Source of the DNA: Oscillospiraceae bacterium
GTDB lineage: Bacteria > Bacillota > Clostridia > Oscillospirales > CAG-272
Direction of reading: 5' to 3'
DNA length: 21,569 nt
Assembly (NCBI GenBank): GCA_015063655.1
Contig: SVTU01000009.1
Location: 1-21,569 of the forward strand
Below, piece by piece: positions 1 to 8,939 of this stretch. A program made the translations under genes and the position numbers. Numbering within the stretch: position 1 is the stretch's first letter; each line of letters opens with the position of its first letter. The notes under the pieces were generated by a model that was given only the letters and a program-made list of their open reading frames with translations, was not told the DNA's origin and did no database searches.

Positions 1-257
1 CGCCTGCGATCTTTGAGAGCATACGGCAGGAATTCCATCGCTTCCTTGCCTCGCTTGATGCCGAGGACAGCAAAGCGGAGTACGCCCTGCCTACCATGGT
101 GGATCACCTGCTCGGGAACGGCAGTCTGTCGGTGCGCATGCTGATGACCGATTCCGTTTGGTTTGGCGTGACCTATGCTGAGGATAAGCCGCTTGTGCAA
201 GCCGCTCTGCGTGCTTTGCACGGGGACGGCACGTATCCCACTCCCCTGTTTGGGTGA
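1..257 (+). CDS. Sugar-phosphate nucleotidyltransferase, C-terminal fragment
   Basis: The last 84 codons of a gene cut by the left window edge; the frame starts at base 3 and ends with TGA at 255-257. The visible protein contains an FHRFL segment, then YALPTMVDHLL, then a typical ending WFGVTYAEDKPLVQAAL followed by a short tail ending PLFG. The WFGVTY-x-EDK signature near the C-terminus is what I associate with Firmicutes and Bacteroidetes NTP_transferase proteins (GalU or mannose-1-phosphate guanylyltransferase-like), which join a nucleotide to a sugar 1-phosphate. The catalytic N-terminal half with the GGxGTR loop lies outside the window, so neither nucleotide nor sugar specificity can be judged. 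It ends at a strong terminator shared with the convergent ppdK gene. Confidence 0.62.
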   Translation, partial: PAIFESIRQEFHRFLASLDAEDSKAEYALPTMVDHLLGNGSLSVRMLMTDSVWFGVTYAEDKPLVQAALRALHGDGTYPTPLFG

Positions 258-286
258 TCATAGCCTACACAACATACGAAAAAAGA

Positions 287-327
287 CGATCCCAACGAGG
301 AAACCCTCGTTGGGATCGATGTTTTTT
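287..327. terminator. Bidirectional intrinsic terminator between nucleotidyltransferase gene and ppdK
   Basis: A 14-bp perfect stem pairs 287-300 with 305-318 around the 4-nt loop AAAC. A run of T follows at 322-327 on the plus strand, and a run of A precedes at 279-284, which is a U tract for minus-strand transcripts. It lies between two convergent stop codons, so it probably ends both transcripts. Confidence 0.9.
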
Positions 328-340
328 AGCAATCGCTCAA

Positions 341-2962
341 TTACTTCAGAGCGGCCTGTGCTGCTGCCAAGCGTGCGATCGGCACACGGAAGGGCGAGCA
401 GGAAACGTAGGTCAGACCAACGTTGTGGCAGAACTCAACGGAAGCGGGGTCACCGCCATGCTCACCGCAGATACCGAGCTTGATGTCGGGGCGGGTGGAG
501 CGGCCGAGCTCTGCAGCCATCTTAACGAGCTTACCAACGCCGTTCTGGTCGAGCTTAGCGAAGGGATCGTTCTCGTAGATCTTGGTGTCGTAGTAAGCGT
601 TGAGGAACTTACCGGCATCGTCACGGGAGAAGCCGAAGGTCATCTGCGTCAGGTCGTTGGTACCGAAGGAGAAGAACTCAGCCTCCTTAGCGATCTCATC
701 GGCGGTGATAGCAGCTCTCGGGATCTCGATCATGGTACCAACCTTGTACTTGAGGTCAGAGCCTGCGGCGGCGATCTCAGCGTCAGCCGTAGCAACAACA
801 GACTTCTTAACGAAGGCCAGCTCCTTGATCTCGCCAACCAGCGGGATCATGATCTCGGGAACGATGGTCCAATCGGGATGAGCCTTCTGAACGTTCAGAG
901 CGGCGCGGATAACAGCCTTGGTCTGCATAACGGCGATCTCGGGGTAGGTAACGGCCAAGCGGCATCCACGGTGACCCATCATGGGGTTGAACTCGTGCAG
1001 GCCTGCGATGATAGCCTTAACCTGTGCCACGGTCTTGCCGGTAGCGGCGGCCAGAGCCTCAATGTCCTTTTCCTCGGTGGGAACGAACTCATGAAGCGGA
1101 GGATCCAGGAAGCGGATGGTTACGGGGCATCCCTCAAGAGCCTCGTACAGCTTCTCAAAGTCACCCTGCTGCATGGGCAGGATCTTAGCAAGTGCCTTCT
1201 CACGACCCTCAACGGTGTCGGAGCAGATCATCTCACGGATAGCGGCAATTCTGTCAGTCTCAAAGAACATATGCTCAGTGCGGCACAGACCGATACCCTC
1301 AGCACCCAACTCACGAGCCTTCTTAGCGTCCGTGGGGGTGTCGGCGTTGGTGCGAACCTGCAGACGGCGGTACTTGTCAGCCCATGCCATGATTCTGCCG
1401 AAGTCGCCGCCAATGGTTGCGTCAACGGTGGGAATGATACCGTCGTAGATGTTACCGGTGGAGCCGTCGATGGAGATGAAGTCGCCCTCGTGGTAGGTCT
1501 TGCCTGCCAGCGTGAACTGCTTGTTCTCCTCATCCATATTGATGTCGCCGCAGCCCGATACGCAGCAGGTACCCATACCACGGGCAACAACGGCTGCGTG
1601 AGAGGTCATACCGCCGCGAACGGTCAGGATACCCTGAGAAGCCTTCATACCGGTAATGTCCTCGGGAGAGGTCTCCAGACGAACCAAAACGACCTTCTTG
1701 CCTGCTGCCTTCCAAGCCTCTGCGTCCTCAGCCGTGAATACGACCTGTCCGCAAGCGGCACCGGGGGAAGCACCAAGTCCCTTGCCGACGGGGTTGGCAG
1801 CCTTGAGTGCCTTAGCGTCGAACTGGGGATGGAGAAGAGTGTCAAGGTTTCTGGGGTCGATCATCAGAACGGCCTCCTGCTCGCTTCTCATGCCCTCGTC
1901 AACGAGGTCGCATGCGATCTTCAGAGCAGCCTGAGCGGTTCTCTTACCGTTACGGGTCTGAAGCATGAAGAGCTTGCCGTCCTCAACGGTAAATTCCATA
2001 TCCTGCATGTCACGGTAGTGGTTCTCAAGGATCTTGCAGACCTCGGTGAACTGCGCGTAAGCGGCAGGGAACTTTTCAGCCATTTCAGCAATGGGCATAG
2101 GCGTACGAACACCGGCAACAACGTCCTCGCCCTGAGCGTTCACAAGGAACTCACCCATCAGCTTCTTCTCGCCGGTAGCGGGATCACGGGTGAAGGCCAC
2201 ACCGGTTCCGCAGTTGTCACCCATGTTACCGAATGCCATCATCTGTACGTTAACGGCAGTACCCCAAGAGTAGGGAATGTCGTTGTCGCGGCGGTATACG
2301 TTAGCACGGGGGTTGTCCCAAGAACGGAACACGGCCTTAACGGCACCGATGAGCTGCTCCTTGGGATCGTTGGGGAAGTCTGCGCCGATCTTTGCCTTGT
2401 ACTCAGCCTTGAACTGGTTAGCCAGGGTTTTGAGATCGTCAGCGGTGAGATCTACGTCAAACCTTACGCCCTTTTCTTCCTTCATCTTATCGATGAGCTG
2501 CTCGAAGTACTTCTTACCAACCTCCATAACGACGTCGGAGTACATCTGGATAAATCTGCGGTAGCAGTCCCAAGCCCATCTGGCATTGCCCGATTTCTTG
2601 GCAAGAACCTCAACAACGTCCTCGTTCAGACCGAGGTTCAGAATGGTGTCCATCATACCGGGCATGGATGCACGTGCACCGGAACGAACGGAAACGAGAA
2701 GGGGATTCTCCTGGTCACCGAACTTCTTGCCGGTGATGCTCTCCATCTTCTCGATGTAGGTCATGATCTCCGCCATGATACCGTCGTTGATCTGTCTGCC
2801 GTCCTCGTAGTACTGAGTACAAGCCTCGGTGCTGATGGTGAAGCCCTGGGGAACGGGAAGTCCCATGTTGGTCATCTCAGCAAGGTTTGCGCCCTTACCG
2901 CCCAAAAGCTCACGCATGTCTGCGTTGCCCTCGGAAAACAGGTAGCAATACTTGTTTGCCAT
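341..2962 (-). CDS. ppdK: Pyruvate, phosphate dikinase
   Basis: The 873-residue protein interconverts pyruvate, ATP and Pi with PEP, AMP and PPi in the cytoplasm; in anaerobes it often works in glycolysis or gluconeogenesis at the PEP node. Length matches the family (about 874). The N-terminal ATP-grasp part has KGANLAEM near the start and SVRSGARASMPGMMDT. The central swivelling phosphohistidine domain has GGMTSHAAVVARGMG with the catalytic His at 455, the same number as in C. symbiosum PPDK. The C-terminal PEP-binding TIM barrel has GIGLCRTEHMFF, SFGTNDLTQ and GICGEHGGDP with the acid/base Cys at 832. The chosen ATG (2960-2962) has GGAGGTA 8 nt upstream; an in-frame start 15 codons earlier has no better site. 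It stands alone, convergent with the gene on its left and divergent from pth. Confidence 0.97.
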   Translation of the reverse strand: MANKYCYLFSEGNADMRELLGGKGANLAEMTNMGLPVPQGFTISTEACTQYYEDGRQINDGIMAEIMTYIEKMESITGKKFGDQENPLLVSVRSGARASMPGMMDTILNLGLNEDVVEVLAKKSGNARWAWDCYRRFIQMYSDVVMEVGKKYFEQLIDKMKEEKGVRFDVDLTADDLKTLANQFKAEYKAKIGADFPNDPKEQLIGAVKAVFRSWDNPRANVYRRDNDIPYSWGTAVNVQMMAFGNMGDNCGTGVAFTRDPATGEKKLMGEFLVNAQGEDVVAGVRTPMPIAEMAEKFPAAYAQFTEVCKILENHYRDMQDMEFTVEDGKLFMLQTRNGKRTAQAALKIACDLVDEGMRSEQEAVLMIDPRNLDTLLHPQFDAKALKAANPVGKGLGASPGAACGQVVFTAEDAEAWKAAGKKVVLVRLETSPEDITGMKASQGILTVRGGMTSHAAVVARGMGTCCVSGCGDINMDEENKQFTLAGKTYHEGDFISIDGSTGNIYDGIIPTVDATIGGDFGRIMAWADKYRRLQVRTNADTPTDAKKARELGAEGIGLCRTEHMFFETDRIAAIREMICSDTVEGREKALAKILPMQQGDFEKLYEALEGCPVTIRFLDPPLHEFVPTEEKDIEALAAATGKTVAQVKAIIAGLHEFNPMMGHRGCRLAVTYPEIAVMQTKAVIRAALNVQKAHPDWTIVPEIMIPLVGEIKELAFVKKSVVATADAEIAAAGSDLKYKVGTMIEIPRAAITADEIAKEAEFFSFGTNDLTQMTFGFSRDDAGKFLNAYYDTKIYENDPFAKLDQNGVGKLVKMAAELGRSTRPDIKLGICGEHGGDPASVEFCHNVGLTYVSCSPFRVPIARLAAAQAALK

Positions 2963-3044
2963 TGGATAGTTACCTCCATATTTTGATATAAATTTTTGAC
3001 AAAACAAAAGATACTGTCACGTGCTTACCGCAACAGCACAGTGT

Positions 3045-3053
3045 ATTATACCA
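3045..3053 (-). promoter_or_regulatory. Extended -10 promoter for ppdK
   Basis: On the minus strand the sequence reads TGGTATAAT, an extended -10 (TGnTATAAT). No convincing -35 box is seen 17 nt upstream, which is normal for extended -10 promoters. Transcription would start near 3038, giving a leader of about 75 nt before the ppdK start. Confidence 0.65.
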
Positions 3054-3144
3054 TAATTATGCAAAAATCTCTACACTTTTTTCAAAATAATAAAGGAAAA
3101 GTTGTAAATTTTTCGTGAACGGTGCAAAAAAGCACAAGACACGG

Positions 3145-3173
3145 TTGATTTTTCTCGGTGGGTGATATATAAT
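3145..3173 (+). promoter_or_regulatory. Sigma-A promoter for pth-mfd
   Basis: TTGATT at 3145-3150, a 17-nt spacer, then a perfect TATAAT at 3168-3173. The predicted start near 3180 leaves a leader of about 60 nt before the pth ATG. It is divergent from the ppdK promoter, with no overlap of the core boxes. Confidence 0.8.
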
Positions 3174-3241
3174 AGGTAGGTGAGAAGAAGGGACAGTTGG
3201 TCGCTTCGCTTTTTGCGTTATCAAGGGGAACGGAGAAAAAC

Positions 3242-3886
3242 ATGGCAGATATCTTTGACCTATTTAAGCAGATACAAAAGAAGCCCGAGGAGGTAAAGCC
3301 CATCACCCATCTTGTGGTAGGGCTTGGCAACCCCGGGGCGCAATATAGGCATACCCGCCACAATGCGGGCTTTGCTTTTATCGACTATTTGTGCGAGACC
3401 TACGGTGTGCATGCCGACCGTGCTCGCTTTTCCTCGCTGTGCGGCGAGGCTGCCGTGGGGGAAGCACGGGTGCTTCTGATGCGCCCGCAGACCATGATGA
3501 ACCTTTCGGGAAAGGCCGTGGCCGAGGCGGCAGGCTTTTATCACATTCCCACAGAAAATATCATTGTGGTGTTCGATGACGTCAGTCTTGACGTGGGTCG
3601 GCTCCGTGTGCGCCGCAAGGGGACACACGGAGGACACAACGGGATACGAAGTATCATCGAGTGTTTGGGCAGCGATGCCTTCCCCCGCATCAAGGTGGGC
3701 GTGGGGCAGAAGCCCCACCCCGATTACGATCTTGCCGCTTGGGTGCTGGGGGATCTGAGCGCCGAGGAGAGAAAGCAGATCTGGGAGACCTTCCGGAGAG
3801 CCGAGAAGGGGCTTTGCCGTATGCTTGGCGGGGACGTTGAGGGGGCGATGCAGATATGCAACGCCGCAGAGGGAGAACGAGCATGA
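3242..3886 (+). CDS. pth: Peptidyl-tRNA hydrolase
   Basis: A 214-residue cytoplasmic esterase that releases peptides from prematurely dropped peptidyl-tRNA. Conserved parts are visible in order: VVGLGNPG (Asn30), TRHNAGF with the catalytic His40, MNLSGKAVAEA, and VVFDDVSLDVGRLRVR with Asp112. GTHGGHNGIRSI and FPRIKVGVG follow. Compared with E. coli Pth the numbering is shifted by about 20, because a charged N-terminal extension precedes the core. I chose the ATG at 3242 because GGAG lies 6 nt upstream; a TTG 15 codons earlier is possible but less convincing. Its stop overlaps the mfd start by ATGA (3883-3886), so the two are translationally coupled. The pth-mfd pairing is common in Bacillota. 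Confidence 0.95.
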   Translation: MADIFDLFKQIQKKPEEVKPITHLVVGLGNPGAQYRHTRHNAGFAFIDYLCETYGVHADRARFSSLCGEAAVGEARVLLMRPQTMMNLSGKAVAEAAGFYHIPTENIIVVFDDVSLDVGRLRVRRKGTHGGHNGIRSIIECLGSDAFPRIKVGVGQKPHPDYDLAAWVLGDLSAEERKQIWETFRRAEKGLCRMLGGDVEGAMQICNAAEGERA

Positions 3887-6800
3887 GCCGTATGCTGTAT
3901 GACGGTATCCGTCACGATCCCGAGTATGCCCATCTTTTGCTAGCTCTTAAAAAGCAGCTGTCGGCACGCACGCCTCTGCCCCTGATGATCGCAGGGCTGT
4001 GCGAGGGCGCAGGTGACGCCGCCTATGCCTCGCTTCTTGAGGACCTGAGAAGCACGCCGCTTCGCTCGCCCGTGCTGTTGATCTGCCCCGAGGAGAAGGA
4101 GTGCGTAAGACTTCAGTCGCATCTGTCGCAGTACGGCATGCGTGTTGCCTTCTATATGGGGCGTGACCTGACCTTTTATAATATCGTTGCCTCTCATGAG
4201 TACGAGCATGAGAGGCTATCGGTGCTTTCGGCCCTCCTTGGCGGAGAGCTTGACGCCGTTATCACCACCCCCGATGCCGCCTTGGGCTATACCATACCGC
4301 CCATGACCTTTTTGTCATCGGTGATCCGCTTGGATTATGACAAAACGCATATAGAGCCTGCAGAGCTTGCCAAACGTCTCTGTGAGAGCGGATACGTCCG
4401 CACCGATATGGTGGATGCCCCCGGGCAGTTCGCCGTGCGAGGCGGTATTGTGGATATTTATCCCCCGTTTGCCCACTATGAGGACATTGACGATAAGCCC
4501 GTGGCGGGGCAGTATCCACTTCGCTTGGAGTTTTTTGGCGACGATATCGACCGCATGGAGCTGTTTGATCCCGAAAGCCAGCGCATGACGGTCACGCTCA
4601 ACCGTGCCGAGATCGCTCCTGCCCGTGAGATCCTGCTTGACGGCGAGAAGAGAGCGGCACTGCGCCGTGCCATCGAGCTTCACGAGAAGGGCAGCCGTGA
4701 CGAGCGAGCCAAGGAGGAGATGCGCTCCGAGCTTGCCGCCATTGACGGTGGGCAGGAGATCAATTTTGCCGACAAATATATAACCCTCGTCTATCCCGAG
4801 CGCACCTCGCTTTTGGATTATTTTGACGTGACGGGCGTGGTCCTGCTTCGCAATACCTCGGCGTGCTACGACCGCATCAAGGCCTCGCAGTGGCATCTTG
4901 ACCAAACCGTAGAGGAGCTGATGGAGGGCGGAACGATCGCCCCGAAATATACCGACTACGCAAAGCCGCAGGCCGCCTTCGACCTGTTTTTAGATAGGCA
5001 GGCTGTCCTGCATTTCGATTCGCTCGGCCAAGGACTGTCGGGTAAGAAAACGGGCGGGCTGTTTACCTTCCGCACCAAGCATACCGTGACGTACAGTGAC
5101 AATCTGTCTCTTTTGTGCGAGGACCTTGAGGCCTACCGTAGGGCAGGGTATCGGATGCTGGTGATGGCGGAGAACGAGACGGCCGCCAAGAATTTGTGCG
5201 GCATGCTGACCGAGAGGGGCTTTTCCGCCCTTGTTCACGAGCGAGAGGGAGATTATACGCTTCACAATCTGCCTCGGCAGACCGTGATGATACACGACCG
5301 ATGTACACAGAGAGGCTATGAGCTGGTCACGCCCAAGATCGCTGTGCTGTCCACCGCTCCCGAGGGCAGAGACGGCTCGCTGACGGGCGGCGGACGCTTG
5401 CGCACGGGGCGCAAGAAGAAGAGCGCCGCTGAACGGATCCTCTCCATGAACGATCTGAAGGTTGGGGATTTCGTGGTGCATGAGGTTCACGGCATCGGTC
5501 AGTATATGGGCATTGAAAATTTGACGGTGGACGGCGTGAGCCGTGACTATATCAATATTCGCTACGCGGGCTCGGATCGCCTGTTTTTGCCCACCGAAAA
5601 GCTGGATATGGTATCCAAGTACATCGGTGCGCATGCCGATGACGGTCTTGTTAAGCTCTCCAAGTTCGGCGGCGGGGAATGGACACGTGCCAAATCCCGT
5701 GCCAAGGCGGCTGTCAAGGATATGGCCAAGGAGCTGATCAAGCTGTATGCCGAGCGTGAGAGACGCCCCGGCTTTGCCTTCCCCGAGGACGACGACCTGC
5801 AGCAGGATTTTGAGGCTGGCTTTGCATTTGAGGAAACGGCATGCCAGCTGGACGCCATTGCCGAGATCAAGGCCGATATGCAAAAGCCCGTGCCGATGGA
5901 TCGCTTGCTGTGCGGAGACGTGGGCTTTGGCAAGACCGAGGTGGCACTTCGTGCCGCCTACAAGGCTGTGCTTGGCGGCAAGCAGGTGGCCATTCTGGTG
6001 CCCACCACCATATTGGCTTTGCAGCACTATCAAACCATGTGCAGTCGCATGAGAGGGTATTCGGTCAACGTGGATATGATCTCCCGCTTCCGCACACCTA
6101 AGCAGCAGGCGCAGACGCTCCGCAGGCTCAAGCGTGGCGAGGTGGATATCATCGTCGGCACGCACCGTCTCGTATCCCGTGATATTGAATTCCGTGATCT
6201 CGGTCTGCTCATCATCGATGAGGAGCAGCGCTTTGGTGTGGCACAAAAGGAAAAGCTCAAGCAGCTGGCAGGGAACGTGGACGTGCTGACCCTGACCGCC
6301 ACCCCCATTCCGAGAACCCTGAATATGGCGATGGGCGGTATCCGTGACATCTCTATTTTGGATGAAGCCCCGGGCGATCGCCTGCCTGTGCAGACCTACG
6401 TGCTGGAATACGACGAGCTGATTTTGATTGAGGCCATACGGCGAGAGCTACGCCGAGGCGGACAGATCTTCTATTTGTATAACTTTGTGGAGTCCATCGA
6501 CTCCTGCGCCGCCCGTCTCTCCAAGGCCATTCCCGAGGCTCGCATCACCGTGGCTCACGGCAAGATGGATAAGGAGAGGCTTGAGGATATCTGGGCGGAG
6601 ATGCTGGCGGGCGAGATCGATATTTTGGTTTGCTCCACCATCATCGAAACGGGCGTGGACATTCCCAATGCCAATACGCTGATCGTGGAGAACGCACAGC
6701 GCCTGGGGCTATCTCAGCTCCACCAGCTCAGAGGGCGTGTGGGTCGCTCCTCACGCCGTGCCTACGCCTATTTTACCTACCCCCGTGACCGTACGGTCAA

Positions 6801-7467
6801 CGAGATCGCCACCAAGCGCCTTGAGGCCATTCGGGAATATGCCGAATTCGGCTCGGGCTTCAAGATCGCCATGCGGGACCTGGAGATCCGCGGAGCGGGC
6901 AATATGCTGGGCGCTGAGCAGCACGGGCATCTGGAGGCCATCGGCTACGATCTGTATATCAAGCTGCTCAACGAGGCAGTGCTGGAGGAAAAGGGAGAGA
7001 AGCCCAAGGAGAAGATCGAATGCACCGTATCTCTGCGTGCCGATGCCTTCCTGCCCGACACGTACGTGGCATATCCGTCGGCACGCATGGAGCTGTACCG
7101 CCGTATCGCCACGGTGGAGACCGAGGAGGACCGAGAGGATATCATGGACGAGATGATCGACCGCTACGGTGAGCCGCCCCGTCCCGCCCGCACGCTCCTT
7201 GGCGTTGCCCTTGTGCGAGCCGCCGCCATGCGGTGCGGCATTACCTCGGTGGTAGAGGACGAGACTGAGGTGCGGATATATCCGTCAGCCTTCGATTTTG
7301 TCGTATGGACGGATCTGTCCGAGCTGTATCGTGGGCGGTTGCGTGTGGTGATGGGCGACGTGCCCGGCATCCACATGCGCAAAATGAAGGGTGACGATAT
7401 CCCCGAGCTGCTGCATGAGATGTTTTGCCGATACGAGGCCTTGGCCCGTGAGCAGGACGAAGCGTGA
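3883..7467 (+). CDS. mfd: Transcription-repair coupling factor Mfd
   Basis: A 1194-residue protein; B. subtilis Mfd has 1177. It is a DNA translocase that pushes stalled RNA polymerase off damaged DNA and recruits UvrA. The N-terminal third is UvrB-like (for example QFAVRGGIVDIYPP and LRLEFFGDDIDRM). A CarD-like RNA polymerase-interacting domain begins near residue 524 (KVGDFVVHEVHGIGQYMGI). The superfamily 2 motor follows: Walker A GDVGFGKTE at 678-686, DEEQ at 779-782, TLTATPIPRTL, then IIETGVDIPNANT and QLRGRVGRS in the second RecA fold. The C-terminus carries the UvrA-binding regulatory domain (ERMELYRRIA-like region and RYGEPP). The start overlaps the pth stop (ATGA), with GGGAG shortly upstream. 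No interruption is seen. Confidence 0.97.
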   Translation: MSRMLYDGIRHDPEYAHLLLALKKQLSARTPLPLMIAGLCEGAGDAAYASLLEDLRSTPLRSPVLLICPEEKECVRLQSHLSQYGMRVAFYMGRDLTFYNIVASHEYEHERLSVLSALLGGELDAVITTPDAALGYTIPPMTFLSSVIRLDYDKTHIEPAELAKRLCESGYVRTDMVDAPGQFAVRGGIVDIYPPFAHYEDIDDKPVAGQYPLRLEFFGDDIDRMELFDPESQRMTVTLNRAEIAPAREILLDGEKRAALRRAIELHEKGSRDERAKEEMRSELAAIDGGQEINFADKYITLVYPERTSLLDYFDVTGVVLLRNTSACYDRIKASQWHLDQTVEELMEGGTIAPKYTDYAKPQAAFDLFLDRQAVLHFDSLGQGLSGKKTGGLFTFRTKHTVTYSDNLSLLCEDLEAYRRAGYRMLVMAENETAAKNLCGMLTERGFSALVHEREGDYTLHNLPRQTVMIHDRCTQRGYELVTPKIAVLSTAPEGRDGSLTGGGRLRTGRKKKSAAERILSMNDLKVGDFVVHEVHGIGQYMGIENLTVDGVSRDYINIRYAGSDRLFLPTEKLDMVSKYIGAHADDGLVKLSKFGGGEWTRAKSRAKAAVKDMAKELIKLYAERERRPGFAFPEDDDLQQDFEAGFAFEETACQLDAIAEIKADMQKPVPMDRLLCGDVGFGKTEVALRAAYKAVLGGKQVAILVPTTILALQHYQTMCSRMRGYSVNVDMISRFRTPKQQAQTLRRLKRGEVDIIVGTHRLVSRDIEFRDLGLLIIDEEQRFGVAQKEKLKQLAGNVDVLTLTATPIPRTLNMAMGGIRDISILDEAPGDRLPVQTYVLEYDELILIEAIRRELRRGGQIFYLYNFVESIDSCAARLSKAIPEARITVAHGKMDKERLEDIWAEMLAGEIDILVCSTIIETGVDIPNANTLIVENAQRLGLSQLHQLRGRVGRSSRRAYAYFTYPRDRTVNEIATKRLEAIREYAEFGSGFKIAMRDLEIRGAGNMLGAEQHGHLEAIGYDLYIKLLNEAVLEEKGEKPKEKIECTVSLRADAFLPDTYVAYPSARMELYRRIATVETEEDREDIMDEMIDRYGEPPRPARTLLGVALVRAAAMRCGITSVVEDETEVRIYPSAFDFVVWTDLSELYRGRLRVVMGDVPGIHMRKMKGDDIPELLHEMFCRYEALAREQDEA

Positions 7468-7506
7468 GGCGCATGTGAATTCTTTGCTAATTTTGTGTGA
7501 TAGGTA

Positions 7507-7535
7507 TGGACAAAGAGCGGAGAATATTGTATAAT
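7507..7535 (+). promoter_or_regulatory. Sigma-A promoter for the PrsA-like lipoprotein gene
   Basis: TGGACA at 7507-7512 (5 of 6), a 17-nt spacer, and a perfect TATAAT at 7530-7535. The predicted start near 7542 rules out an ATG at 7534 as the gene start and supports the ATG at 7579. No terminator is seen between the mfd stop and this promoter. Confidence 0.85.
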
Positions 7536-7578
7536 GGTGTCATTCGGAATGTGCCATAAGGCACAGAAAGGACGAAAT

Positions 7579-8886
7579 ATGAAAAAATATGCAACAAGAG
7601 CGGCGGCGCTGTGTCTTGCCGTGCTTACGCTCCTGTTTTCGGCGGTGAGCTGCGGCAACCGCCAAAAGACCCTGCTGACGCTGGAAAAGACCAAGCTTTC
7701 GGTCAACCTGTTTGAATTCTTTATGTCCCGCACCAAGGGCACGCTGTCCTCCTCCTACTATTTCGGAGAGGCGGCTACGGACGATGATTTTTGGGACGGC
7801 TTCGTCTCTATGGACGGGAAGACCTACGATGAGTTTTATAAGGAGAGTGTGCTGTCTGCCGCCAAGCACCACCTGGCGGCGGCCCACGTCTTTGACGAGC
7901 TTGGCCTGAAGCTGCCAAAGGAAAAGCTTGACGAGATCGACGAGGAGATCGCCGAGTATATCGAATATGATGCCGACGGCTCCAAGAGCGCCTTTAACGC
8001 CATGCTCTCCGCCTACGGCATCAACGTCAAGATGCTGCGTGAGGCTTACGTTATGGAGGCCAAGACCGAATATCTGTCCGAGCATCTGTACGGGGCGGCG
8101 GGCGAGAAGATCGCCGATTCTGCCATCGAGGAGTATTACGGCGAGACCTATGCCCGCTTTAAGCAGATCTTCCTGTATACCTATCGCACGCTTTACGAAA
8201 AGGATGCCGACGGCAACGCCATCTATTATACCGAGAACAACCGCATTGCCTACGACAAGTCGAAGATCCAAAAGAAGGATGCCGAAAACAACTTCATTTT
8301 GGATAAGAACGGAGACGTGATCTACGTCAACGAGGACGGAACGGTAGCATACGACAAGCAGAACGGCAAGCGTGCCACCGTGTACGATGCCAACGGCAAT
8401 GCCATGCAGGAAAAGTATTCTGCCGACGAAATGATCGAAACGATCGACTTTGCCACCTCGATCGTAGAGGAAAAGGTTAAGGAAGGGAACTACGTCCTCT
8501 TTGATACCCTCGTGGCGGATTACAGCGAGGAGAAAGGCAAGGATACCTACCCGAACGGCTATTACATCACAAGGACCTCGGATTATTCCTCGGGGGAGGT
8601 TGTGAAGGCCGTCTTTGAGATGGAGGCGGGCGAGGTCCGTACCATTCATTCGGATTACGGTATTCATATCGTGATGCGCTACGAGCTGGATGAAAGAGGC
8701 TATGCCAATGAGGACAATGAGGCATTCTTTATCAGCAAGGATACAGGCACGTACGTGTTCCTGCCAAAGCTCAAGGAGAGTCTGTTTACCTCGTATTTAG
8801 CACCGTACGTGGAGAGGATCGAGGTCAACGAGTCGCTGTACGAGGCGGTATCCATGAAAAAGATCGATCCGAATTTTGATTATTAA
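7579..8886 (+). CDS. PrsA-like parvulin-type foldase lipoprotein with an acidic insertion
   Basis: A 435-residue predicted extracytoplasmic lipoprotein. The start MKKYATRAAA has AAAGGA 6 nt upstream; a hydrophobic stretch then leads to AVSC, giving a lipidated Cys25. The middle is helical and charged, like the SurA/PrsA N-terminal chaperone region (FEFFMSRTKGTLSS). The parvulin fold appears to start with RFKQIFLYT at 193-201 and to resume at SADEMIE from 281. It then continues through FDTLVADYSEEKG, PNGYYITRT, VFEMEAGEV and SDYGIHIVMRYE. About 79 residues are inserted between the first strand and first helix, with repeated D-x-[DN]-G units. The first-strand active-site His of parvulins appears to be Gln196, while the His of YGIHIV is kept, so chaperone activity is more certain than prolyl isomerase activity. 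Likely role: folding of secreted proteins at the membrane-wall interface. Confidence 0.78.
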   Translation: MKKYATRAAALCLAVLTLLFSAVSCGNRQKTLLTLEKTKLSVNLFEFFMSRTKGTLSSSYYFGEAATDDDFWDGFVSMDGKTYDEFYKESVLSAAKHHLAAAHVFDELGLKLPKEKLDEIDEEIAEYIEYDADGSKSAFNAMLSAYGINVKMLREAYVMEAKTEYLSEHLYGAAGEKIADSAIEEYYGETYARFKQIFLYTYRTLYEKDADGNAIYYTENNRIAYDKSKIQKKDAENNFILDKNGDVIYVNEDGTVAYDKQNGKRATVYDANGNAMQEKYSADEMIETIDFATSIVEEKVKEGNYVLFDTLVADYSEEKGKDTYPNGYYITRTSDYSSGEVVKAVFEMEAGEVRTIHSDYGIHIVMRYELDERGYANEDNEAFFISKDTGTYVFLPKLKESLFTSYLAPYVERIEVNESLYEAVSMKKIDPNFDY

Positions 8887-8890
8887 CCCC

Positions 8891-8919
8891 TTGACAAGAT
8901 AGGGAAAGTGTGATATACT
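8891..8919 (+). promoter_or_regulatory. Consensus promoter for the thiT riboswitch transcript
   Basis: Perfect TTGACA at 8891-8896, a 17-nt spacer, then TATACT at 8914-8919 preceded by TGA, an extended -10. The -35 box begins only 4 nt after the stop codon of the PrsA-like gene. Transcription would start near 8926, just ahead of the aptamer. Confidence 0.88.
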
Positions 8920-8939
8920 GCTACCAAGAACCGCATATA

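Noticed and set aside
254..2986. A 910-codon open frame on the plus strand lying across the whole of ppdK
   Set aside because: It is antisense to a fully conserved PPDK, its predicted protein has no recognisable domain, and long antisense frames arise from biased codon use in highly expressed genes. It would also have to read through the terminator at 287-327.
4990..6246. A 418-codon minus-strand frame opposite mfd
   Set aside because: It lies entirely inside the conserved Mfd coding sequence, has no ribosome binding site or domain, and is a mirror of Mfd codon bias.
7540..8667. A 375-codon minus-strand frame opposite the PrsA-like gene
   Set aside because: The plus-strand gene has a promoter, ribosome binding site, lipoprotein signal and parvulin motifs; the antisense frame has no supporting signal.
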